From NCBI GenBank assembly GCA_035461765.1, contig DATHUY010000136.1, positions 1 to 40,633 on the forward strand: a DNA stretch of 40,633 nucleotides, in the 5' to 3' direction. The number at the start of each line of letters is the position of its first letter. Positions within the stretch are counted from its first letter, which is position 1. This document shows, one piece after another, positions 7,761 to 16,634 of the stretch. The stretch comes from Longimicrobiales bacterium (GTDB taxonomy: Bacteria; Gemmatimonadota; Gemmatimonadetes; Longimicrobiales; RSA9). The position numbers were made by a program, and so were the translations under genes. The notes under the pieces are model-generated. The model did no database searches. It was not told where the DNA came from and saw nothing but the letters and a program-made list of their open reading frames with translations.

Positions 7761-10754
7761 TCATCCGATGCCGTGCTCTCTGACGTAATCCGTCAGCTCG
7801 CCGCGCGAGCCGAGCTCGAGCTTTTTGAAGATGTTGCTCAGGTGAGTGCTGACGGTGCGCGGCGAGATGCCGAGCTGCCGCGCGATGGCCTTGTTCGATT
7901 TGCGGGCAGCCACCATCTGCATGATCTCGATCTCCCGGCCGGTGAGGCCATCGGCGCCGGCAGCTGACGCGCGTGCCGGCGGCTTCGCGCCGATCTCGCG
8001 AAACATGTCGCGCGCCTTGGTGAGCTCCTGCTCCGCGCCCATGCGCAGGAACATGTCGTGGACCTTCCGCAGCTCGAGAAGTGCGCCGTCGCGATCCCCG
8101 GTTTCGGCAAGGCGGCCGGCAAGCTGGCGGCGGAGTCGCGCGGCGTCGCCGAGCATGGGGATGGCCTCGAGCGACTGACACGCGTCGCGTATGAGTCGCG
8201 TGGCGCCAGCCGGATCACCACCGAGCCAGACGGCGAGCGCGCGGCAGGTTTCCGCCCATGCGAGGCCGACCTTGTGGCCGAGCCGTTCCGCGTCGTTGCG
8301 GATCCTCTGTTCAACGGCGAGCGCGCCCTCGACGTCCCAGAGGTGGCAGTGCGCCTCGGCGAGGAGTGGCAGGAGGCGATGCATGGCCCAGAACGCATAG
8401 CCGGAGCGGTCGGCGACGGCGAGGCCGCGCTGACAAATGCGGATGGCCTCGGCAAAGTCGCGGGTGAGGATGAGATGCGCGGCCCGACCGATGTGCGCCG
8501 GGACGACGCAGTGGACGTCGACGGGGCCATTGTCCGCCTCATCGGCATTGCTTACCAGCCACGCTTCATCGGTATACTCCTTCGCGATCTGGATATCGCC
8601 GCGTCCCAGGTGGATGAGCGCAGTCCAGACGAGCAGGCGCGGCAGCATGGTGCGCTGGTTCAGGGAGCGCGCGAGGCCAATGGCGTGCTCACCAATGGCG
8701 ATGCCGCGTTCCCACTCGCCCGTTGCGGCCGCCATCTCGATCGAGAGCTCGGCCGTCCACAGGCGCAGCAGCGGTGATCGCTGTCGATCGGCGATCCGTT
8801 CGATAATGGCGACATGCGCGGCCATGGCATCGGTATGCCCGGTCAGCCCCTCGAGCACGGCGAGGCCCCATTCGGAGTAGAACTCGGTGGTGGGGTCGCC
8901 GGTCTCGCGGGCGAGCTGCGCGGCGCGTGCGCCCTGGAGCCGCGCCTCATCGGGCGGGCCCGTCCATATGCGCAGCAGCAGCAGTGAGCGGTGTGCGCGC
9001 GCGAGCAGTGCGGTGTCACCCGCCTCCTCGGCAATGCGCCTGGCCGCCTCGATCTCCTCGCCCGCCTCGGACGCGCGGCCGAGCTCCTGGAGGCACACGC
9101 CCGCGGCCAGCCGGAGACCTGCTTCCGCCGCGCCGCCCTGGCCGGCGAGGACTTCGATGCCGGTGTTGTAGTGCTGGAGCGCCTCTGCGTAGCGGCCGCT
9201 CCAGTAGTAGGCCTGGCCGAGGCGGCGGTGGGTCGCAGCGGCTGACGCGGCGGTCGCCGGCGTGATCTCGGCGGGCAGCACGCGGGTCCACAGCGCGATC
9301 GCCTCATCGTACTCACCGATACGCTGACAGGCACGCGCGAGATCGGAGATGAGCACGGCGTACGGAACGGTGGCGTCGGGTGTCCAGCGATCACGCGCGA
9401 GGCTCAGATAGCTGACGGCTTCGCGATCGGCGAAACGTTCCAGCGCGTTGCGCCCGGCCTCGTGCAGATACTGCAGAGCCTTCGGCTCGAGCGCATCCGC
9501 CTCTGCGCGGGCAAAATGGTAGGCCAGCTCGTCGGCATGCTCCGCGGCCCGCTCACCGTAACGATGCTCCAGGTCCTGCGCCACGACGCCGTGCAGCGCA
9601 CGACAGCGGGCGGTACCCATCTCGGCGTAAAGGACCTGGCGCAGGAGCGGATGCACGAAGTCGTAGCGAAGCTGATCGAGCGCGGACGATTCGACAATAA
9701 TATGAAGTCTGCGCAGCTCATCGATGGCGGAGAGCAGCTCCTGCTCCGTGAGACGCACGGCGGAACGGAGCACGTCATGGTCGAAGCGCGTGCCGATGGT
9801 GGCGGCCGTCTCCGCCACGGTGCGCGCATGCGCGGAGAGCCGGCGGAGCCTCACCACGACGGCTTCACGGATGCTGCCGGGCAGCTTCAGCTCGGCGGAC
9901 TCCCAACCGAGCCACTGACCATCCGCGCGGCGGTGCAGACTGCCGGAGTCCACGAGTGTCTGGAGCGTTTCCCGGAGGAAGAACACGTTGCCGCGCGTCC
10001 ACGTGTAAAGCATGGTCGAGAACTCGCGCGCGATGCTGTCTTCGATGCCGAATGCTGACCTTACGAGCTCACCAGTATCGGCGCGCGTGAGCGGCTCCAC
10101 GTTGTGGATGTGGGCGACCCCGAGCGCGAGCAGAGACTGCTCGATCGAGCGCAGCTCGGGGCGTTGCTCGCGCTCCGTTTCGTTGTATGTGCACACGATG
10201 AGGACACGGGAGTCGGCCGTCTGCCGGGCGAGGAAGTGGAGGAGCTCGAGAGAGGAGAGATCCGCCCAGTGCACGTCATCCAGCAGGAGCAGCAGGGGCT
10301 GACGCGCGGAGAGAGAGCGAACGAACTCGGCGACCGCCCACAGAAGTCGTGTGCGCAGGTCGGCCGGGTCATCGCTCTGCGGTCGTGCAGCTTCGAGCAC
10401 CGGGAGTACGATCGACAGCTCGGCTTCCGCGCCGCGTGTGAGCGTCGCGAGAGATGGGCGATCCAGCTCCCGGATGACCGGGGTGAACGCATCGGAGAAC
10501 AGCGCGTAGGGCACACCGCTCTCGACGTGGAACGCGCGTCCGGTAGCGACCCGGAAGCCGCGGCGGCCGGCTTCCGTGGCAAAGTCCTCGGCGAGCCGAG
10601 TCTTGCCGACACCGCCGGCGCCGGTGAGAACTATCGTGCTGCCCGAGCCGTTGACGGCCGCGTCGAGGTGTGGGAGCAGCGCCGCAAAGTCTGCGTCGCG
10701 GCCGATCAGCGCCTGGGTAAGCAGCGCCGAGTCGGTTTCTCCTGCACGTTTCAT
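7761..10754 (-). CDS. LuxR-family regulator with AAA/STAND ATPase and TPR-like repeats (LAL type)
   Basis: Encodes 997 residues. Order: an AAA/STAND ATPase with Walker A GAGGVGKT (about residues 45-52) and Walker B LLLLLDDVHWAD, a long array of TPR-like helices (about 400-900), and a C-terminal LuxR helix-turn-helix (LTGREIEIMQMV ... ISPRTVSTHLSNIFKKL). This is the large ATP-binding LuxR (MalT-like) layout, in which ligand and ATP binding switch the protein to a DNA-binding form. It is cytoplasmic; the ligand is unknown. The start at 10754 overlaps the stop of the upstream SDR gene (ATGA on the minus strand), so the two are probably co-transcribed. An ATG at 10778 is possible but has a poorer context. 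Confidence 0.93.
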   Translation of the reverse strand: MKRAGETDSALLTQALIGRDADFAALLPHLDAAVNGSGSTIVLTGAGGVGKTRLAEDFATEAGRRGFRVATGRAFHVESGVPYALFSDAFTPVIRELDRPSLATLTRGAEAELSIVLPVLEAARPQSDDPADLRTRLLWAVAEFVRSLSARQPLLLLLDDVHWADLSSLELLHFLARQTADSRVLIVCTYNETEREQRPELRSIEQSLLALGVAHIHNVEPLTRADTGELVRSAFGIEDSIAREFSTMLYTWTRGNVFFLRETLQTLVDSGSLHRRADGQWLGWESAELKLPGSIREAVVVRLRRLSAHARTVAETAATIGTRFDHDVLRSAVRLTEQELLSAIDELRRLHIIVESSALDQLRYDFVHPLLRQVLYAEMGTARCRALHGVVAQDLEHRYGERAAEHADELAYHFARAEADALEPKALQYLHEAGRNALERFADREAVSYLSLARDRWTPDATVPYAVLISDLARACQRIGEYDEAIALWTRVLPAEITPATAASAAATHRRLGQAYYWSGRYAEALQHYNTGIEVLAGQGGAAEAGLRLAAGVCLQELGRASEAGEEIEAARRIAEEAGDTALLARAHRSLLLLRIWTGPPDEARLQGARAAQLARETGDPTTEFYSEWGLAVLEGLTGHTDAMAAHVAIIERIADRQRSPLLRLWTAELSIEMAAATGEWERGIAIGEHAIGLARSLNQRTMLPRLLVWTALIHLGRGDIQIAKEYTDEAWLVSNADEADNGPVDVHCVVPAHIGRAAHLILTRDFAEAIRICQRGLAVADRSGYAFWAMHRLLPLLAEAHCHLWDVEGALAVEQRIRNDAERLGHKVGLAWAETCRALAVWLGGDPAGATRLIRDACQSLEAIPMLGDAARLRRQLAGRLAETGDRDGALLELRKVHDMFLRMGAEQELTKARDMFREIGAKPPARASAAGADGLTGREIEIMQMVAARKSNKAIARQLGISPRTVSTHLSNIFKKLELGSRGELTDYVREHGIG

Positions 10755-11974
10755 TGCCCTTCTCGTGCCGCCTTCCATGCGCGCAGAACCTCCGCCTCTC
10801 GCTCGGCGGTGAGCCCGGCGCGCAACTGCGCCTGGCGGTCCGCCGGCCGCGAGTAGTGGTGCTCGAGCGTGGCGATCGCGGTGTCCGCCAGCGTCCGGAA
10901 CGTCAGGCCCGCCGCCACCTCACGCGAGAGATCGAAGCGCGCAAACCCCTCGTAGCCCGGGGTCGGCGGGCGCCATACCGGCATCTCGGCATACGGTCGC
11001 ACGCGGTGTTGCTGCAGAAACTCGTACGGCACCCAGGTCCACGTGAGAGGACTGCTCGTCACGGCGGCGATGCCGTACAGCATCTCGGCCATGGAGCGGC
11101 CGTTCGCGGGCCCGATCCCCATGAAGGTCCCGAATGTCCTCTCTTCGGCCAGGCGGACGCACCAGTCGCAGAGGTCGCGCACATCGATCACCTGGACACG
11201 GTCCTCGCCGCCGCCCGGCGCGAGTACTTCGCCGCCCCGGTCGATGCGCGCGGGCCAGTACGTGAAGCGATCCGTCTCATCACCGGGGCCGACGATCAGT
11301 CCGGGTCGTACGATCGTGGTACGGTCGCCCCACGTCGCGCGCGCCTCGCCTTCGGCAAGCGCTTTCGCCAGGCCGTAGGGAAAAGGCCGGCCTTCGCTCC
11401 AGTTCGGCGTCGTCTCGCGAGTAAGGAGCGGCGCATTGATTGTCGCGGGCACCGTGCTCAGGTCCCGGTACACGGACCGCGTCGAGATGAAGATGTACTG
11501 CGCAGCGCTGTCCCGGAGCACTGCGCCTGCTTCCCGCACCCACTGCGGAGCAGTCGATGCCGACGCCGAGTTGTCGATCACGGCGTCCCACGTGCGCCCC
11601 CGGAGCGCAGCATAGTCGTTCGCGGCGCGATCGCCGATCACCTCCTCCACGCCCTCGAACATCCCGCTGCTGCTGCCGCGGTTGAAGATCGTGACCTCGT
11701 GGCCGCGCTCCAGCGCGTACCGGACCTGGTGCGGGCCGATGAAGCCCGTCCCGCCGAGGATCAGCAGACGGATGCGGCGATTTGCGGCCCGGTGAGGCCC
11801 GGCACGCCCCGCAGCGCCAGCGGGACCTGATGCCACGCCCGTCGACGATTGAGCGTGCAGCGGGTCGAGCCCCGCGCCCAGCAGCGCTCCGGCAGCGGCC
11901 GCCGTTCGTACGAAGTCCCTGCGCGATGTCGTCACCGGAGAGGCCTTTCTGTTCCAGTTTGCGGGCAGATCCAC
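10751..11974 (-). CDS. Tat-exported NAD-dependent epimerase/dehydratase (extended SDR)
   Basis: Encodes 407 residues. A twin-arginine signal (TSRRDFVRTAAAAGALLGAG) precedes an extended SDR domain with the nucleotide-binding motif GGTGFIG (about residues 74-80) and an active-site Y-G-L-A-K (YxxxK) near 203. The HxV/Y-type context around IFISTRSVY fits a sugar-nucleotide epimerase fold, but the substrate cannot be read. Tat export means it would fold and bind its cofactor in the cytoplasm and act in the periplasm. It is co-transcribed with the LuxR-type regulator (4-base overlap) and divergent from the amidohydrolase. Confidence 0.87.
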   Translation of the reverse strand: MDLPANWNRKASPVTTSRRDFVRTAAAAGALLGAGLDPLHAQSSTGVASGPAGAAGRAGPHRAANRRIRLLILGGTGFIGPHQVRYALERGHEVTIFNRGSSSGMFEGVEEVIGDRAANDYAALRGRTWDAVIDNSASASTAPQWVREAGAVLRDSAAQYIFISTRSVYRDLSTVPATINAPLLTRETTPNWSEGRPFPYGLAKALAEGEARATWGDRTTIVRPGLIVGPGDETDRFTYWPARIDRGGEVLAPGGGEDRVQVIDVRDLCDWCVRLAEERTFGTFMGIGPANGRSMAEMLYGIAAVTSSPLTWTWVPYEFLQQHRVRPYAEMPVWRPPTPGYEGFARFDLSREVAAGLTFRTLADTAIATLEHHYSRPADRQAQLRAGLTAEREAEVLRAWKAAREGQ

Positions 11975-12121
11975 GCGTGCGGCTCCTGATGCCTGTCCTG
12001 GCGTGGGGGCGGGTTGAGAGCGTGGAATTCAGGAGGCCGGCGCAGCACCGGCGCCTGTCAAGACTAGCGCGGGCGCGCGAGGCGCCGCAAGAGTCCTTAC
12101 GCGCGAAGCGTCCCGCGTCGG

Positions 12122-12150
12122 TTGACGCGGCAGTGCAGGCGGGCGATCGT
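12122..12150 (+). promoter_or_regulatory. Possible sigma-70-type promoter for the amidohydrolase
   Basis: TTGACG (12122-12127), a 17-bp spacer and GATCGT (12145-12150), about 44 bp before the ATG. The -35 matches 5 of 6 bases and the -10 only 3 of 6. Confidence 0.3.
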
Positions 12151-12193
12151 GATCTCCCGCCCCTGTTCGTAGCACGTCTCCGGAGGAGGACCC

Positions 12194-13579
12194 ATGCGCA
12201 GATTCGGGTGTGCGTACACAGCCACACTTCTCATGATTACAGCACTCGCAAGCTCGCTGTCCGCGCAGGTGCCGCCCCGCGGAGATTATGCGTTCACGAA
12301 TGTGAACGTGATACCGATGGACAGCGAGCGCGTGCTGGCCGGACAGACCGTGCTGGTGAGTAACGGACGCATCACCGCAGTCGGTCCGGCCGCCGAGGTG
12401 GCCGTGCCGGCGGGCGCCGTCCGGATCGACGGACAAGGCCGTTATCTGCTGCCCGGCCTTGCCGAGATGCACGGGCACATCCCCGGAGCGAATGCGGCGG
12501 CAGCCGAGGATGTGCTGTTCCTCTATGTGGCGGCCGGCGCCACGAGCGTGCGCGGGATGCAGGGACACCCCTCGCAGCTGGAACTGAAGCGCAGGGCCGA
12601 ATCCGGTGAGATCATCGCGCCCAGGCTGTGGCTCGCTGCGCCGCCCCTGTCCGGCAACAACGCTCCCGACGCCGCCTCGGCGGAGCGACTGGTGCGCGCG
12701 GCGAAGGACGCGGGCTTCGACCTGCTGAAAGTGCACGAGGGGATACCCGCAGATGCATATGCCGCAATCGTCGCGGCGGCCACGGAGGCGGACCTGCCGT
12801 GGGGCGGCCACGTCTCACAGTACGTCGGGGTCGAGGGAGCGCTGCGCGCGCGGCAGAGCACCATCGATCACATGGACGACTACATCGAGGCGATGAACCC
12901 GCCGTCGTCGCCCGGCTGGAATGCGGCCGGCGGTGAGCGCGTGCGTCTGATGGCGCTGAACGCGGACGAGTCACGCATCCCGGCCCTCGCGCGTGCAACG
13001 CGTGAGGCCGGTGTCGCCATCGTGCCTACGCAGATCCTGTGGGAAGTGCTGCGCGGCGCCCGCGACCCGGAGCTGATGGTGGACCGCCCGGAAAACCGTT
13101 ACATGGCGCCCATGACGATCACCGGCTGGACGAACACCGTTTCCAACATCCGGTCGGGGGCAGATCCGGAGGCGGCCGCGCGGGAGGTGCAGCTGCGCAA
13201 TCGGCTGCTCGGTGCGATGAACGATGAGGGAGTCCTCATCCTCATGGGAACGGATGCGCCGCAGCTGTTCAGTGTGCCCGGATTCTCACTGCATCGCGAG
13301 CTGCCCGTCATGGTCGACGCGGGCATGACGCCCTGGGAGGTCCTGCGTACCGGTACGGTCAACGTCGCGAAGTTCTTCGGCATAGAGGAGGAGGCGGGTC
13401 TCGTCGCGGTCGGGCATCGTGCGGACCTGCTCCTGCTCGATGCGAATCCGCTGGAGGACATCAGCAGCATCGAGCGGACAGCAGGCGTCATGATCGACGG
13501 TCGCTGGCTCCCTGCCGACCTGATACGGGCGCGGCTCGAGGCGATCGCTGCGAAGCACGCGGGCGATCAGGATTCCTGA
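12194..13579 (+). CDS. Secreted amidohydrolase (imidazolonepropionase-like)
   Basis: Encodes 461 residues. A signal peptide (about residues 1-24, cleavage near LSAQ) leads into the small beta-sandwich and metal-dependent TIM barrel of the amidohydrolase superfamily. Metal ligands: H93-x-H95 in EMHGH, a Lys in LLKVHEG, His in WGGHVSQ and STIDHMDD, and Asp in MGTDAP. The C-terminal ADLLLLDANPLEDI is typical of the imidazolonepropionase-like/prolidase-like secreted subgroup. The substrate is unknown; members hydrolyse dipeptides, lactones or cyclic amides. A strong SD (GGAGGAGGA) lies just before the ATG. The 3' end overlaps the opposing TerB-like gene by 13 bp. Confidence 0.9.
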   Translation: MRRFGCAYTATLLMITALASSLSAQVPPRGDYAFTNVNVIPMDSERVLAGQTVLVSNGRITAVGPAAEVAVPAGAVRIDGQGRYLLPGLAEMHGHIPGANAAAAEDVLFLYVAAGATSVRGMQGHPSQLELKRRAESGEIIAPRLWLAAPPLSGNNAPDAASAERLVRAAKDAGFDLLKVHEGIPADAYAAIVAAATEADLPWGGHVSQYVGVEGALRARQSTIDHMDDYIEAMNPPSSPGWNAAGGERVRLMALNADESRIPALARATREAGVAIVPTQILWEVLRGARDPELMVDRPENRYMAPMTITGWTNTVSNIRSGADPEAAAREVQLRNRLLGAMNDEGVLILMGTDAPQLFSVPGFSLHRELPVMVDAGMTPWEVLRTGTVNVAKFFGIEEEAGLVAVGHRADLLLLDANPLEDISSIERTAGVMIDGRWLPADLIRARLEAIAAKHAGDQDS

Positions 13580-14112
13580 TGCCCGCCTGCCGGGTCGGAC
13601 GGCGCGCGTGCCGATCGCATGTTCACTTCGAGAATCCGGTGAGCAGCGCGTCCTGAAATCGCGAGATCGTGCTGCAGCCTGCCGAGGAACTCGCGTTCGA
13701 CGGCGTCGATGACCCCGTCGTCGAGCACGTCCGCTACGGAGCATCGGTAGACCTGGCGGGCGACGTGCTCGTGGATGCGCGCGGCTGCGGCCGCGTGGAT
13801 GTCGAGCAGGTTCTGCAGGTGCGCCAGATCGGCGAGCTCGTCGTCACTGAGGTGCTGGTCCTCCAGGCAGTACGCCAGGTAGTCGCGATAGAGACGTTCG
13901 AAGCGGCCAGCGAGCGGGCCGCTCAGGCTGGTGCGATGCTCAGTGCAGATCCGGCTTACGTCCGAGCGCGATACAGTGCGCACGTGCTTCGCTGCTGCAA
14001 GCAGGTTGTTGATCTCGATGACGGCGTTCTCGCGCGGTCGGCGGCGCAGCAGCCGCTGCAGGAGAGTCGGGCGTGCCGTCGGCAGCTGAACGAAGGGAAG
14101 TCGGGCGGTCAT
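13567..14112 (-). CDS. Helical protein, possibly TerB-like
   Basis: Encodes 181 residues, mostly alpha-helical and without signal peptide or membrane segment. The middle (EINNLLAAAKHVRTVSRSD, then ERLYRDYLAYCLEDQHLSDDE) alternates helices with acidic turns, as in TerB/tellurite-resistance-like domains; the match is by general pattern only. A good SD (GAGGA) lies 6 bases before the ATG. It is the last gene of the deaminase/oxidoreductase cluster (53-bp gap) and its 3' end overlaps the convergent amidohydrolase gene by 13 bp. Function unknown. Confidence 0.75.
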   Translation of the reverse strand: MTARLPFVQLPTARPTLLQRLLRRRPRENAVIEINNLLAAAKHVRTVSRSDVSRICTEHRTSLSGPLAGRFERLYRDYLAYCLEDQHLSDDELADLAHLQNLLDIHAAAAARIHEHVARQVYRCSVADVLDDGVIDAVEREFLGRLQHDLAISGRAAHRILEVNMRSARAPSDPAGGHQES

Positions 14113-14165
14113 TATCGTTCCTCATGCGCCTGCGTGACGGCGCGCAGTGAAAAAACCGCGAAGCG

Positions 14166-15278
14166 TCACCTGACGGCGCGCACGATGTGGTCTGCCGCGA
14201 GCGGCGCATCCGTGGCGATGTTGAGCAGGCCGCCGCGCGAATCGTAGTTGTGTCCGACAAAGACGACGTCAGGGAAGTCGCTGCTGCGCACGCGATCCGT
14301 GCGCAGCGCGAAACCGCGCGCGTCGCGGCGCAGTGCAGCGCCGAACGTGGCCAGCGCGGGGCGAAACCCGGTCGCCAGTATCACATCATCGAAATCCTCT
14401 TCCTCGCCATCACTGAACCGCACGCCCGTGTGTGTGAAAGCGTCGATACCGGGCCTCACCCGGACGCGCCCGGCGCGGATCTCATCCACGAGATGGAATC
14501 CGATCAGGGGAATGGCGTCGAGCGGGCTGTGCGCTGGTACGGGCAGGACGGGCGGCCCGCGGCGGCGTGCGCTCGCGCGACGAACGGCAGCAGCCACCTT
14601 CTCCTGCACGGAGCGCGGCAGCCTGCGCACCACGGTCGCGAGGTACTGGATCGGCAGGCCGGCGACTGTTAGCGGTACGACATGCGCGCCGGAGCGCACG
14701 GCCACAGTGACGTCCACGCCGAAGCGCGCGAGCTCACTCGCTATCTCGCCGCCCGAGTTGCCGACACCGACGACGAGCACGCGCCGGCCGCCGAACGGAG
14801 CCGGCCGGCGGTAGCCGGCGGAGTGGAGCACCCGCCCGCCTGCAGCCTCGAAGGCGTCGCGGCCGGGAAACACGGGGACCAGCGGATTGGCGACGATTCC
14901 GGTCGCGACCACAACTGCACTCGCGCCGATGTGCTCGCCCGCGGACTCGACTACCCATTGATCATCGACGCGTCGGACGGAATCCACCGCCCGTCCTGTT
15001 TCCACGTCGATCCCGTGCACGCGGGCATAGGTTCGCAGGTAGCCGTGGAAGTCCGTGCGACTGGGGAAAAGGGGCGTGCCCCGCGGCATGCGCAGGCCGG
15101 GCAGCGCCGACAGGTGCCGGCCCGTGTGGAGACGCAGACTGTCGTAGAGGTCGGCCCAGGTCTGGCCGGGGGCAGAGCCGCGTTCGAGGAGGCGATATTG
15201 CACCCGTCGCTTCGCCAGCTCGCGCGCGGTCGCGAGACCGGCCGCACCGGCGCCAATGACTACGACAGGATCAGGCAT
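14166..15278 (-). CDS. FAD/NADPH-dependent oxidoreductase of the FMO/YUC type
   Basis: Encodes 370 residues. The N-terminus has the FAD Rossmann motif GAGAAGLATARELAKR, and a second dinucleotide site (VGVGNSGGEIASEL) would bind NADPH. Between them FPGRDAF ... LHSAGYR resembles the FxGxxxHxxxY signature of flavin-containing monooxygenases. The C-terminal ILATGFRP motif is also typical. It probably oxygenates a small soft nucleophile or acts as a thioredoxin-reductase-like enzyme. The start at 15278 is preferred because it gives the usual family N-terminus; it overlaps the upstream deaminase stop by 8 bp. A start at 15305 is possible. It is in an operon with the deaminase and TerB-like genes. 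Confidence 0.87.
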   Translation of the reverse strand: MPDPVVVIGAGAAGLATARELAKRRVQYRLLERGSAPGQTWADLYDSLRLHTGRHLSALPGLRMPRGTPLFPSRTDFHGYLRTYARVHGIDVETGRAVDSVRRVDDQWVVESAGEHIGASAVVVATGIVANPLVPVFPGRDAFEAAGGRVLHSAGYRRPAPFGGRRVLVVGVGNSGGEIASELARFGVDVTVAVRSGAHVVPLTVAGLPIQYLATVVRRLPRSVQEKVAAAVRRASARRRGPPVLPVPAHSPLDAIPLIGFHLVDEIRAGRVRVRPGIDAFTHTGVRFSDGEEEDFDDVILATGFRPALATFGAALRRDARGFALRTDRVRSSDFPDVVFVGHNYDSRGGLLNIATDAPLAADHIVRAVR

Positions 15279-15837
15279 TGTAGATGGTACCGCCGCGCTC
15301 GCCATAGAGGTTCAGGACACCCTGCCCCTCGGCGCGGAGGACGCCGCCGCGGAACTCGATGCCGCGCGCGCGCAGGTAGTCGTATGACGCGGCGAACACG
15401 GGCCCCTCGTCGAAGCTGATCCTGTCGGCATCCGCCCGCGTCGCACTCCACACCACTCGTCGCACGCCGCTCCACAGGACCGCGCCCAGACACATTGCAC
15501 ACGGCTCGCAGGATGTATGGATCTCGTGCGCGGACAGGTCGCTGCTCCCGAGCGTGAACGAGCCCAGCGCTGCCTGGGCCATCATGAACGCGACGATCTC
15601 CGCGTGAAGTGACGAGTTGTTGAGCGGCACGACCAGGTTCACACCGACCGCGACCAGGCGGCCGGCGTCATTGAAGACGGCCGCGCCGAACGGGCCGCCG
15701 GTGTCGCGCAGGACATTCTCGCGCGCGCACGCAAGCGCCACGCGCATGCGCGCCTCGTCGTCGCCATAGGTCGCATCCCAGTCGACTGCTTCCTCCACCC
15801 AGTCGGGGCACGCGATGCGGATCTCGGGCATCCTCAT
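15271..15837 (-). CDS. Nucleoside/cytidine deaminase-family protein
   Basis: Encodes 188 residues. Zinc-site motifs of the CDA fold are present: LHAEIVAF (HAE, with the proton-shuttle Glu) and CEPCAMCLGA (PCxxC). GGPFGAAVF is the usual substrate-binding strand. The closest layout is guanine deaminase or a tRNA-adenosine-deaminase-like enzyme acting on a small substrate. The frame is open for another 60 residues upstream, but that part is low-complexity and basic, so the start is placed at 15837; 15831 is equally possible. First gene of the oxidoreductase/TerB-like operon. Confidence 0.85.
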   Translation of the reverse strand: MRMPEIRIACPDWVEEAVDWDATYGDDEARMRVALACARENVLRDTGGPFGAAVFNDAGRLVAVGVNLVVPLNNSSLHAEIVAFMMAQAALGSFTLGSSDLSAHEIHTSCEPCAMCLGAVLWSGVRRVVWSATRADADRISFDEGPVFAASYDYLRARGIEFRGGVLRAEGQGVLNLYGERGGTIYNA

Positions 15838-16049
15838 GCCGCGGAAGGTAAGCGACGGGTGGCTCTTCTGGGAGAGGCGGTTCACCCGCTGCCGGCTTTT
15901 CGCCCGGGCGGGGCGGTTTGCGCTGGCCGCCGTCCGTCCGGGAGCAGGCGGTTGCGCGATGGCGGGGGCTTTCGTCATCGTTGTCGCGGACCGGATCCCC
16001 AGTTGCAGCCCGGGGATCGTCACGGTTCACACCAGCAGCAGGAGTATGC

Positions 16050-16634
16050 ATGGTCAGCGACGGTTCCACGGTGCAGTTGGCCGATCCGTTCCTCGGCAGT
16101 CTGATCGAGCAGCTCGACGCAATCTTCATTGATGCACACGCGCTGACTGAGGGGCTCAGCTCCGCGCAGTTCAACTGGCAGCCCGAGCCGCATCGGTGGT
16201 CGATCGGTCAGTGCCTCGATCATCTCACCCGGACCGTGCGCCTATACCCCGCCGGAATCGAGCGCATGATCGCCGAGGCGCGCCGTCGCGAGGCCACGTC
16301 CCGGCCGTACCGTGAGGGCTGGTTCTCGCGGTGGGTCGTCGATTCAATGGAGCCGCCGCCGCGCATGCGGATTCGTACGAAGCGCACCGTGGAGCCCGGT
16401 ACGCGACTGGATCGGGACGCAACCGTAAGGGACTTCGAGGCGGCGTTCCGGCAGCTTCAGGGTTTCATTGTCGCTGCCGATGGTGTCTCGCTCCGTCACG
16501 CCCGGATGCGCTCACCGTTCGCGCCCGTGCTGCGATTCACACTGGGGCAGGTGCTCGCGATGAACCTGGCCCATGCCCGCCGGCACCTCTGGCAGGCGCG
16601 GCAGGTCCGGCAGCATCCGAAGTTCCCCGACTGA
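16050..16634 (+). CDS. DinB superfamily protein
   Basis: Encodes 194 residues of a four-helix protein. The motif WSIGQCLDHLTRT and the late HARRHLWQARQV carry the His residues used for metal binding in the DinB/DinB_2 family (putative metal-dependent thiol transferases or hydrolases). The start at 16050 has a clear SD (AGGAG) 5 bases upstream; longer in-frame starts run through poorly coding sequence. It is cytoplasmic. The stop TGA touches the opposing SURF1-fusion stop, the junction reading TGATCA with no spacer. Confidence 0.82.
   Translation: MVSDGSTVQLADPFLGSLIEQLDAIFIDAHALTEGLSSAQFNWQPEPHRWSIGQCLDHLTRTVRLYPAGIERMIAEARRREATSRPYREGWFSRWVVDSMEPPPRMRIRTKRTVEPGTRLDRDATVRDFEAAFRQLQGFIVAADGVSLRHARMRSPFAPVLRFTLGQVLAMNLAHARRHLWQARQVRQHPKFPD

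Noticed and set aside
10754-11830. 358-codon plus-strand open frame opposite the SDR gene
   Set aside because: Shadow of the Tat-SDR coding sequence; no domain or SD.
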